Source of the DNA: Ulota crispa
Lineage: Eukaryota > Streptophyta > Bryopsida > Orthotrichales > Orthotrichaceae
NCBI GenBank assembly: GCA_963920765.1
Contig: OY987244.1
Span: 31,999,678 to 32,063,677 of the forward strand
Length of the DNA stretch: 64,000 nt
Reading direction: 5' to 3'
The position numbers and the translations under genes were made by a program. The notes beneath the pieces were generated by a model. It did not search any database, was not told the origin of the DNA, and worked only from the letters and a program-made list of their open reading frames with translations. Below, one piece after another: positions 36,054-46,008 of the stretch; the first letter of the stretch is position 1, and every line of letters starts with the position of its first letter.

Positions 36054-37588
36054 TAAGGTAGGAGGCTTGTGAATGGACCATCTGAGGGAAAGTGTGCTTT
36101 TGTGGAAAAATAAAGGCACAAAAAAATCAGGGCAGTTGGGTAAAATGGAAATGTTCTTGGTAGAAAGCCAAAGAAGAGATAGTTTTGAGGCCGTTAATTT
36201 GAAATTTTCTAAGTTAGTATGAATTAACTACAATTTATCAAAGCCAAAGGTGCATAGGTAGCTATTCTTGATCATAGGCGGTAGCATTCATGATTCAAAA
36301 GTGGCTTGTAAATGGAACACATGAGTCCTAAAAGCAACCATTGCAAAGACAAGATTACTCCAATAAGACTCTTAAAGCGTGCAAGCACCCATTCCATATT
36401 CTAATACTCAAATTATGATTGAAAACACGTTTTAATATATTTTTGTATGACATACATCTATATTTTACTGAAAGACAAACCTAGCCTGAACACAATTATG
36501 ACCAATAAACACACTAAAGAGTAGCTCATGTCACTCTCTTAACCCTTTAGAGACCACTGAACCATATTTTGGTTCAAGAGAGTAGTTTATAAATATAGAG
36601 TAAAATCTTTCGTCAATTTGGAAAATGGTCTTGAAGAAAGCTTGTGATGACAAGGATTTTGCATCCAACCAAAATAACAACAATGGAATTGGGTACTTGA
36701 GTTGATAAAAAATGATGTTTATACAACTTGGCCTCAAAATAAGTATTCGTATTTGGTCAAAGATAGATCAAAGCAACAACACAAGACATCAAACATCTAA
36801 GAAGAATGCCACATTTTGGTTGTGCGGTCCTAAAAGATTTCAAATTGCTTAAGAAATACTCTTGTATTGTTTCTCTATATGATAGCAATATGATTGCAGT
36901 ATTTGAAGATCTTTTGAAATGGTGCTATAGTTTCAATTTTAAAATTTGTCATCATACATTTAAGGCCAATTCTTGGTTGGTTTCACCAATTAGAATTTTT
37001 GTAAAATTTATCAAGTTTCTTGGAGAACCGTTTTAGAGTAGCAAATAAAGTGGGACTTTTATTCATTTTGTCCACTTACCTACACCTTATGATTGCTATT
37101 TTTATCCATTTTGAGTGAAACCAATCTTATTGGAAAGGTGAGAGCGTGTTTTCTAGAAATATAAGGCTCTTCTCAAGAAAAAATTGTATGAAGCAGTAAG
37201 ATCCAAAACCACACAAGCATGAAAAACTAGAAATTTCTCACCTATAGCTCACTCAATCATTATAATATTTTGCCTCCAACGGTAAATCTAGTTGAAATCT
37301 TGATAGTTCATAGTAAAGAAGGTGTTCTTCCCATTTGTACAATTGAATTATTAAAATTGGATCCATATTTGATTCAACTACACATCTAAGTGTGTTGCTC
37401 CAATTTCTAATGAATTTTGTGAAAATATGTGCGGTCTTTAAAGGGTTATGTTCCTAAAATGGTGCATGCACAAGTACAATTTTTGAACATAAGAAATGTG
37501 ACCCATTCAAGAATCTATATGCATTATTTTTGGAGGCTCTACTTGGTCCATTCAAAATGCCCGCTCTGAATTAGAACCTCCCACCTTA
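36054..37588. mobile_element. Long TAAGGTAG-ended element carrying a nested TTAACCC element
   Basis: The left end TAAGGTAGGAGGCTTGTGAA and right end GAACCTCCCACCTTA are inverted, and TGAATGGACCA just inside the left has its complement TGGTCCATTCA inside the right. The span is 1535 bp, much longer than its relatives because a TTAACCC-ended segment (36539-37448) is nested within. There is no transposase-like reading frame. Confidence 0.6.
36539..37448. mobile_element. Nested TTAACCC-type element
   Basis: The left end TTAACCCTTTAGAGACC is complementary to the right end GGTCTTTAAAGGGTTA. The 910-bp element has an AT-rich interior without coding potential and lies inside the longer TAAGGTAG-ended element. 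Confidence 0.6.
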
Positions 37589-37650
37589 TATGCAACTTCC
37601 ATCTTTCTTTTGATGAAAAATCTACCAAAAAAGGTGTATAAGCCTTGCAT

Positions 37651-38063
37651 TAAGGTAGGAACACTCACAATCGTGAGTGTACTCCTGGCCAAGACCTACA
37701 TCTGACACAAGTTGTCAGTCATTTGAAATTAATAAATTTGGTGGTTATGGGAACTTTAATGATGGTTTTGGGTGACCAAGTGATGGTTATGGGTGACAAA
37801 GTGATGATTGTAGGTGACTTGCATGACAATTTTGAGAACCCCATCTTGTTGTTTTTAGCATCTCCTACTCCGGGCCATAAATTTTCAATAATTTTAGACT
37901 TTGAAAAATCTTTGTGAACAAATATTTGCAATTGGGACTTTATAATTAATCCCAATATTTTTCCTTCCTTCTTGCTAATCTAGCAATATTATTTTCAAGC
38001 TTGTTTGATCAAGGTATATACCCTATAATGCTTAAACTCACGCTTACGGGTGTTCCTACCTTA
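37651..38063. mobile_element. TAAGGTAG-family TIR element
   Basis: The left end is TAAGGTAGGAACACTCACAA and the right end is CTTACGGGTGTTCCTACCTTA minus mismatches, with a further CGTGAG/CTCACG pairing inward. The 413-bp element has ends like those of 3042-3358. Confidence 0.7.
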
Positions 38064-38398
38064 AATCTTGAAAGACTTTGGACAGTTAGACCAACAGATT
38101 AGGAATTTAAGACTGTACCACAGACTAGGGTCAAGATCAATCCCTGACATCAGAGAGATTTCTGAGAATCATGAATTAAGGGACAATGCCCTTTAAGACT
38201 GCTTGGTATACTGCACATACGTGTTGAGGGGGCAGGGTAGAAAAGCTCAGATTCTTTACCAGGCAGAAAACGTAAGAGTTTAGAAACTTACCTAGGGGAG
38301 ATTAAATTGCAAATTTTGAATTCATATTTGGATTCAGAGACCTTGAATTCACTGGGAATCGTGGATGGAGATTGAATTGAGCAATCACAATAAAAAAA

Positions 38399-38542
38399 GG
38401 CAAACTCATTTTCCCTTGTTTGTAAAAAGCTAAGCTTTTTCACCCTAGTCCCACAAACACGTGTGTAAAAAAGGGCAAACTCATTTTCCCTTGTTTGTAA
38501 AAAGCTAAGCTTTTCCACCCTAGTCCCACAAACATGTGTGTA
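38399..38542. repeat. 75-bp tandem duplication
   Basis: Two adjacent copies begin GGCAAACTCATTTTCCCTTG at 38399 and 38474. They differ at only a few bases (for example CACGTGTGTA versus CATGTGTGTA). The surrounding sequence (from about 38300) belongs to a diverged dispersed repeat also seen near 45300-45540 and 46040-46120. Confidence 0.9.
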
Positions 38543-38695
38543 GTAGTATACCAAGCTCTTTGAGACTACTCATCCAGGGCAAGAATGAGGTTACGAAGTA
38601 ATCATTCGCCATATATCATTGGTTAGACCACTCTTCTGCCAAAACGAAGTTACGGAAGTGTTTATTTCTTCGATCATGTTTCCACTTAACCCCTA

Positions 38696-39640
38696 AAGGA
38701 CCAAGGGTGTTTTTTTGAGAAAAAAATCTCAAAAACTGCTAATTTTAAATACATTACCTGAATTTGAAAATAAAAACAATTTTTTAAATTTCAACTGTAC
38801 AAAAGTGTGTAAAACAATTAAATTAATATGTATAAAAAAAATTCAGCCCATTTGAGTGCACAGATTGTAAGATTGTAACATTTGAAGTGAGAAAAATAAC
38901 TTTTTTTCATTCCCTCAAGTTAAGGTTAGCAGACTTTAACCCTTCTTAGAGTAAAAAGTTTGCTCTACACAAAAATGAACTTTTTGACCATTCACTAGTA
39001 TATGATGTTAGGTTAAGTCATGAAATTTTTCAGACTCAAATATAGAGTCTAGTTTATTCTAAATAACCTTGCAATGCTAGGAGGTTTTGTGAATTGGCAA
39101 TACAATAGTCATTTTTTTGTGATTTCATGTGCAATGAGGAAGTCTTTCATTTGAAATGTGAACGGTGAAAAGTTAGAGACAAACATTTGGAATATGTGAA
39201 AAAAAGTTTCAAGAGTTTTGGATTTATAGATTGAAAGATAATAGGGCTTGAAGTTAGAGGATTTTTTTTTTCTTGAAACTGGTCAAACATAGTTAACAAA
39301 TTTTGACTCACTTCAAAATGTGATGTGAGGGCTTTTTTTTTTGATAATTGTACACCATATTTTTTTAGTTACCTACTTGCCAAATTTCAAATGTTGATAA
39401 GAGTTTTAGCATAAGATTCTCCAAAGATGCCCAAATTGTCTGAGCTGCCTAATTTCTTTTGGGCAACATAACTTTTGAATGAGGCATCCGATTGGGGAAA
39501 AAATTACATCTCCACTTAGGAGACACATATTTACACCTTGTATGACAATTTTGAGAACATCCAATAAAAATTAACTCCATATGACCCTACCCAAGTTCTG
39601 AAATGACTATTGAACAACCACTTTATCCTTTAGGGGTTAA
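38696..39640. mobile_element. TTAACCC-family TIR element, long form
   Basis: The ends are TTAACCCCTAAAGGA and TCCTTTAGGGGTTAA, a perfect 15-bp inverted repeat. The 945-bp element has an AT-rich interior and no supported coding sequence. Confidence 0.75.
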
Positions 39641-40096
39641 AAACTATCAAAGCACTAAGGAGGTGAGAGTTTCTTCACTAGCCTTGCATAGGGTTATGAC
39701 TAATTGGAGAGAAAGCTTCAAGCCCAATTGAGGGTCCATTCTCATTGTATGGCTTGTTTGACATGTTAGCAATTTTCATCAAGCATTGAATGTGAAAAAG
39801 AACAAGAAAATCCATAAACACTAAGAGTTGGTTATGTGCAATGCTTGAATCGAATGTCCTTGTCACCAAATTACGCATTCCACAAGAAAAAAAACTCGTT
39901 TGTCCAATTTTTTTCAAAAAATAGGTGGTAGTATCACATTTTTTTTGTAAACAAACCTTTTTATAAAGGAAAACAAAGGGTTTCAAGGAAAATCCAAAAT
40001 GATGAACATAGTGCTTTGAAACACATTAATTATTGTGGTGAAGTTGTTATGTGCAGCTATGGAGTCTTATGAGGTACATGTGGCCATCACCACCAG
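39641..40096. other. Gene-free AT-rich DNA
   Basis: Open frames here are A/T-rich, without motif or splice-site support. No element ends are visible. Confidence 0.5.
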
Positions 40097-40327
40097 TTAA
40101 CCCTTGAAGGGCCTGAATGCCCTTTGCGGCCGTATGTATAACCATATGTATAGATATATTTGAGATGCTCTGAAGACTTTTCAAAAAAGTATATGCACCC
40201 ATCATCATACAACCCTTCAATATGTATGGTTATAACACTTAATTCCCAACTGATTCAAACTTTTGAATATTGGTTGCGACTGTATTTGGTACCATAGCTA
40301 CACAGCCCAAGGGCCCTTCAAGGGTTA
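40097..40327. mobile_element. TTAACCC-family MITE, subfamily GAAGGGCC, copy 2
   Basis: The left end is TTAACCCTTGAAGGGCC and the right end is GGGCCCTTCAAGGGTTA. It is closely similar over its full length to 34775-34995, with a short internal duplication of the ATATGTATA phrase that makes it about 10 bp longer. Confidence 0.85.
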
Positions 40328-40741
40328 GCAATCCCATCTTCATGTACTGTCTGTGTATACTTGAATTCTAGGACGTAGACCACTAATATGTGAGGGTGAG
40401 ATTGAGTGGTAGGTGGTAATGGGCAATTCATTCATGTTGGGGCTGGTTTTGACATTTTCTACGTAAAAAAAAGTTGAAATCATCGAAGAATTATCAACAA
40501 AACATTAGGTTTGCTAAAAATTGGGCAAAAGATACTAAAACAGCCATTGTTTGGATCTATTTTTTTCTTGGCTGCATGCATGCTAGAGTGCACATGTTGC
40601 TCAACTAATGAATAAACCAAAAAATCCCTGGTAATGGATATGCCTAACTTTTTTTATAAGACTCAGGCTTTAGACAAACAAAGTGCTACCTCAAGATACT
40701 GACAATGCTTAAGTACAAAGTGCAAGGTCTCCTGCTGCTCT

Positions 40742-40990
40742 GTGCAAGTGCATGTTCATGATTTCTTTGGTTTCTTTTTTCCCTTCTCTTTTTTTTTTTC
40801 TCTCTCTTCAGTTTTCTTTGCTGGCTTCCAAGGGCACAAATGGAAGAAGAGACGTTGTAAAAGGAGAGAAGTACAAACGGGGCTTGGCCAGTGGCCAGGA
40901 GACCATGTCAAGGGTGTTGTGAGATGGATTTGGGATGATGAGGAATTGAGGAAAATCAATTACCAGGACATGATTGGGCCAAACTGTTGA
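40742..40990 (+). CDS. Possible small ORF or gene fragment, unknown
   Basis: An 82-codon open frame (its first codon is not an ATG) sits in a patch of more balanced composition (40650-41050). A pyrimidine tract ending in TTCAG at 40810 would make a good 3' splice site. The segment after it (residues from about 27: GHKWKKRRCKRREVQTGLGQ, then WPGDHVKGVVRWIWDDEELR) is non-repetitive and charged. I recognise no family. It may be a decayed exon or chance. Confidence 0.2.
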   Translation: MQVHVHDFFGFFFPFSFFFSLSSVFFAGFQGHKWKKRRCKRREVQTGLGQWPGDHVKGVVRWIWDDEELRKINYQDMIGPNC

Positions 40991-41194
40991 GAATTCTCTA
41001 CCAGACTCAGATGTCAGCTCAGGTACCAACACTGACTGAGCCATTATGAAACAAGCCCACTCTGGCTGCTGTACTTTGGGTGTTGCCAGCAGGGTATCTT
41101 CACCTCACAAGTCACAACTAAGTTATAGCTAAAGTTATTATAATAGTGTGCAGGTTTGAATAGTGCCAGAGTTTCAAGAGAGCAAGAGCTTGAA

Positions 41195-41525
41195 TAAGGT
41201 AGGAGGTTCATAAATGGAGCATATAAGGGCTGAAACTGAATTTTGGGTAGGTGAAACTTCTTGAGATATTTTTCAGTAAATTTTCCTTGAAAGATAAGAA
41301 GAATTGGCATCTAACTCAAGTAGTTTCATATTTTTTGAAGTTTTGTGGAATTAGTTATGAAATTTTGAAGTGGAAAGGCCATAGGGCTCTAATATGGAGC
41401 ACCTCCTCATTTGTACACCGCATGTACATTGTTGAAAGGTTATGAAAAATAACATGTACAAACATAGTACATTTGAGGAGGTGCTCCATTTTAGAGCTTG
41501 CTCCAAATTAGAGCCTCCTACCTTA
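41195..41525. mobile_element. TAAGGTAG-family TIR element, copy B (inverted relative to A)
   Basis: The ends are TAAGGTAGGAGGTTC and GAGCCTCCTACCTTA. The 331-bp element is homologous to the reverse complement of 24957-25280 (shared: GTGAAACTTCTTGA, AGAATTGGCATCTAACTCAA, GGAGGTGCTCCATTTTAGAG). This proves a dispersed family rather than a chance inverted repeat. Confidence 0.82.
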
Positions 41526-42238
41526 GCGCAAGTTTGAAGTTTGAAGTTTGAACAATGAGAGAATTTGAATATTGCTAGATCCAATCATACTAAATTAGAT
41601 GGATTTCAAATTAGGTCTAAGTAGTTTGAAAGCGGGATATGGTTCTTGTTCTAATTTTCTAAGTAGGATTTTGGTCATAATCTTTTACAAACTTTCAAGC
41701 AAAATATTGATGACAAATCCTCCTTAATACATCACAACTTTGTCAATGCACACATCTAAAGTTTCAAATGGTTCAAAAGGCATATCAAAATATGTCATAA
41801 TATTTGAGATAGTATTTAAACATTGTAGCTCACAATATATCAAAATTTGTATAAATTATTGTGAACCACTTTAGTAGTGACCATTTTGCAAATTCTATCA
41901 TTTCTTGAGTTAATGAAAGGTGTAGTTATATTGTAAGGGCAATAATTGTAATACCTTGTATGCTGACTTTAGGCTGCTTTACACTAAGAGTCAAATATGT
42001 TTATGAGCCACAAGTTTACAATCTTGTTGAATTTGTAGAACCAATCCCAAAACCTTTATGCTAAACGTTTTTAAGATTAAATTTTGAAGAATTTTTTATG
42101 ATAAAAAGATAGTATCTAACAAGGCCTTTGGATCGAATAGTCGGGTCCACCATAAACAAGAATGGCGTGTTTGTTGCTTTGGGACCATTCAGAAATTTTA
42201 CTGAAACACAAACATTTTAATTTTCAAAAAATATTATT
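41526..42238. other. Gene-free AT-rich DNA
   Basis: No open frame with motif or splice support, and no visible repeat ends. Confidence 0.5.
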
Positions 42239-44093
42239 TTAACCCCTAAATGATTGTTGTTCCCTTCGGAGACAAATGGGATTTTGAGTAAGTACTTATG
42301 GCTAAACTACTCTATTTGAATTTATGAAACTTTTATTCAAGGTAGAGAATTCAAAGACCTAAGTGGGCATTTGTTTTTTTCTTTATTTTGACATTTATTG
42401 AAAAAGTTATGCATGACTTTTTGAAAAGGGGGAGGGTGGGCATCCCAATTTTTTTTATAAATTGCATTTTTTTTAAACATGAAATTTCTTTAGACTTATA
42501 TATACATGGGGGCTTTGAATCATTCAATTTTGATTGATGAGACAAAAGTTATGAGAAGTTTTTGTTTGTTGGTAGGTGTGGTTTGGAAAAAACCCACCTA
42601 TCAGCAAACAAAACTTCTCATAACTTTCATCTCATCAATCAAGATTGAATGATTCAAAGCTCCTTAATTACATAAGTCTAAAGAACCAATTTAATATTTC
42701 TATTTTAGAAAAGATCAGTTTTTTCAAAAGTTTTTCGGCTCCCGCCCTCTCCCATTTTCTAGAAATTTATGCATAACTTTTTCAATAAATGTTAGAATGA
42801 AGAAAAAATTAGATGCTCACACAGATCTTGAAGCCCACATCTTCCATAAAAGTTTCAAAAAATCACACAAAGTAGTTTAGTTGTAAGTACAGTGGGGCAC
42901 ACTAATCTTCCCAACTGCCTATTTTAGTCATTGAGAGTTTTTGGTGAAATGTGGATTTTAAATGGTATGTTTTTGCCAAAAAATTATCATTGCATCCTTA
43001 TGCAATCCCAATCAAGCATACCAAATTTTGATTCCTAAAAACAAAAAAAACCCATTTTTGGTGAATCATTTTGTAAGAAATTCATAGTTTTACAAGATAT
43101 TTGATTGAAAAACATTGGTGATGAGTTTTTGAAATTTGATTCCATGGATACATAGGAAACATCCATCTGCACATCATCCATGCAAAAAGAACCCCCTTAA
43201 ATAACAAAAATGATTTACAAAATATTTAGTGAAACTTATGATAGGCCCAAATTTTGTAAAATATGTATTTTTATTCTTTAACTAGCTTTTCATCACATAA
43301 ACAAAATTTCATGTTTAGAGATACAAAAATAGTTACAACATTCAAGTCAAACAACAAGATTTAATTTTTGTAGAAAAACATATTTTTTACAAAATTTGGG
43401 CCTATCTTAAGTTTCACTCAATCTTCTATAGATCATATTTTTGTTATTTATGGGGTTTTTTTTGCATGGATGATGTGCACATGGATGTTTCCTATGTATC
43501 CATGGAATCAAATCTCAAAAACTCATCACCAACCTCATATTCAATAAAATGGGAGATTGGGCACCTCCCAAAATAACCAATGGAGACATAAAACTTTTCA
43601 ATTTCAGGTTAGTTTTGAAAGGTTTATTGCAATTTAGGTTGAGTCGACCTAAATTGCAGTAAAACCTTCTAAGTTTAGGTAAAATCTAAAGGGTTTTATG
43701 TCAATTCAGCTCAAATTGAGTTGAATTGACATAAAACCTTTTGTTGACTTTCTTTTACATTACCTCTCATTTAAATGGAAAACTCCCATTTTATTGAATA
43801 TGAGGTTCACCAATGTTTTTCAATCAAATATCATGTAAAACTATGAATTTCTTACAAAATGATTCACCAAAAATGAATTCTTTTGTTTTTAGGAATCAAA
43901 ATTTGGTATGCTTGATTGGGATTGCATAAGGATGCAATGATAATTTTTTGACAAAAACATACCATTTAAACTCCATGTTTCACCAAAAACTCTCAATGAT
44001 TAAAATAGGTAGTTGGTAAGATTAGTGTACCCCATTGTACATGCCCGAAATCCCATTTGTCCCCCCAAAGGAACATCAGTCCTTTAGGGCTAA
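42239..44093. mobile_element. 1.85-kb palindromic TTAACCC-type element with nested insertion
   Basis: The left end is TTAACCCCTAAATGATTGTT and the right end is CAGTCCTTTAGGGCTAA (degenerate). The two halves are inverted copies: CAATTTTGATTGATGAGA near 42525 pairs with TCTCATCAATCAAGATTGA (offset) near 42625. The 42950-43200 block (CAATCCCAATCAAGCATACC, then TGAAAAACATTGGTGATGAG) recurs inverted at 43810-43950. A separate TIR element (43533-43805) is inserted in the second copy. The interior also shares sequence with 48388-49111. The whole is non-coding and would form a very long RNA hairpin if transcribed. Confidence 0.75.
43533..43805. mobile_element. TIR element nested in the palindrome, 8-bp target duplication
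   Basis: The ends are CCTCATATTCAATAAAATGG and the exact complement CCATTTTATTGAATATGAGG. It is flanked by ATCACCAA (43525-43532) and TTCACCAA (43806-43813), an 8-bp duplication with one mismatch. The uninterrupted arm at about 43100-43130 confirms the empty-site sequence. The interior is palindromic around TCGACCTAAATTGCA and TTCAGCTCAAATTGA phrases. The element at about 45721-46008 is a relative. Confidence 0.85.
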
Positions 44094-44603
44094 CAATATT
44101 TATTATAGACAGAACTACGTTTCAACAATTGCACAGTCTCCTTTGTCATTACATTAATTTAGATTGTTTTTTTGAGGCTTGGCACATTTTTTGCAAGAAG
44201 GACTTCAGAAAAGCCCCTTGGTATACTCTTATTATCACTTACCATAGGCAAACAACAGTTTTGTCCAAGAAAATTAAAAAAAACAGAAGACAAAATTATC
44301 TAGCAAATTATATTTCAAAAAAAAACTTCTTCTACAAAGGATACCAAAAGGTCAAAAAATAATCAAAGTGTTAAATTGTTGAACCTAGTAATTGAAAACA
44401 CAATATGTTTACTTGTCTTAAATGTAATGAACTGTTACTAAATCCCTTCATTTGTAGTTGATTTGTGGATACCAATATCATTTTCTTTTGAGAATTATTG
44501 AACCTTCAGATTGGAACGGGTTTGCACTAAAGACTACAAGTACTCTTCCAATAGTGAAGGGGATCTAATGAAGTTTAGACCTTAGAATGAAGTCCTAATT
44601 ATT
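44094..44603. other. Gene-free AT-rich DNA
   Basis: An A/T-rich open frame on the plus strand (44057-44362) overlaps an element end and has no recognisable motif. Nothing supported. Confidence 0.5.
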
Positions 44604-44984
44604 TTAACTCCTAAACGCCCATGAGGACGATTATTGTCCTTTGGCCCTGAAAAAAAAAATTGTACAAAAGAAAGTCGTTTTTTTTTTTTTCCAAAGTGAC
44701 CATAAACACATGATCCATCATAGAAGGCAAAAAACCATCTTATCAAATATGCTTATATTTTTAAATAACCCAAATTGTGAGAAAATTCAAAATCATGGTG
44801 TTAGGTCCCAAGTTGCTCTTATTGCAATTTTCATGAGGTCGGCATGCACTATTGACTTTTGAAATTTTTAGAAACAATGCTATTGGTGCCCATCAACCAA
44901 AACACTGTTGAAACTACAATATAATTACTGTTAAACCTACAATGTAGGCAGGCTACAACCACCCAACGGTCCTTTAAGGGTTAA
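44604..44984. mobile_element. TTAACCC-family TIR element
   Basis: The left end is TTAACTCCTAAACGCCC and the right end is CGGTCCTTTAAGGGTTAA; the outer 12-14 bases pair imperfectly. The element is 381 bp, its interior is AT-rich, and no coding is supported. Confidence 0.65.
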
Positions 44985-45720
44985 TAGACATTGGTGTGTA
45001 AAATACAAGTAAAGGAATAACAAATACTATAATCTTTAAACAAAGAGGTAACCAAATAGTGATTAATTGCATGTTAGTTTTGGTGAACGAGTACTTTGAG
45101 GCTCCAGTTATCTTGAAACCATACGAGCTAAAATACTGTTAGGGAGAATTGACCCCTCATTGCCTCTAGCTTGGATGCATGGGGCTAGGAGCTTGATCAG
45201 TTACTTTGTGAATTTTTGGAGCTAGTAAGGGTGAAAACGCTCCAGCTCCTTTCACATTTTGAAAATTGTGAAAGTATAGGAACTTACTATCACAAGGTGG
45301 AATTTAGGAAGTTTGAAATCATATTTGAATTACACGACCCTGTCTAATCTTGGAACCCTAAAAAGAAACAAAATCGGCCAACTCCAAAATAGGGGAAACT
45401 TTTTACTTTTACCCTTTTCCACCTTGGTCCAAAAACATGAATGTATCGTAAACGACAAGTGTGAACTGGCCTCTTCATGGCCCTTTTCTTGGATGAATGG
45501 GGCCCAGAGCTCATTCAACAACTTTATGAGGTTGTGGGGTTAGGGTAAAATTTTTTATTTTTTCACATTTTAAAAATGTTGAGAGTTCAAATATTTACCA
45601 TCAAGAGATTGAATTTGAAAATTTCAATTTCATATTTGGATTCAAAGATCCCAATTTGGTCTAGAATCAAGGAGGAATACATAATTGAGTACTACAAAAA
45701 TGAGAAACAAATCATTAAAC
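44985..45720. repeat. Two diverged tandem units of a dispersed repeat
   Basis: Positions 45130-45360 and 45430-45680 share an order of blocks: a CTTGGATGnATGGGGC phrase, then a pyrimidine-rich CACATTTT region, then an ACCATCAAGAGATTGAATTT-like region and a GGATTCAAAGATCC-like region. Relatives occur at 38290-38600 and 46020-46130, and the ATTGAATTTGAAAATTT part resembles arms of the 13465-13872 element. No gene is supported. Confidence 0.45.
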
Positions 45721-46008
45721 ACCATATTTGTTATAATGAGAGAATGTGGACCTCTCAAAATAAATATGTTAGATTTTGACCAAAATTACCAATTTCCATC
45801 CAAAATCACCAATTTTCATTAAAATGAGAGTTTTTAGCTCAAATCGAGCTAAATTAACATAAAACTTTTTAGTTTTAGGTCATTGACAAAAAAAATAATG
45901 TCAATTCAGCTGAATTGACCTAAAACTTTTTGTCAAATTGACATTTTTTTCAAAATTTTGGATATATTACCTCTCATTTCACTAGAATACTCTCATCATA
46001 ACAAATAT
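45721..46008. mobile_element. TIR element related to 43533-43805
   Basis: The left end ATATTTGTTATAATGAGAG is nearly complementary to the right end CTCTCATCATAACAAATAT. The interior shares ATGTCAATTCAGCTGAATTG and GGACCTCTCAAAATAA-like motifs with the 43533-43805 element. Exact edges are uncertain by a few bases. Confidence 0.65.
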
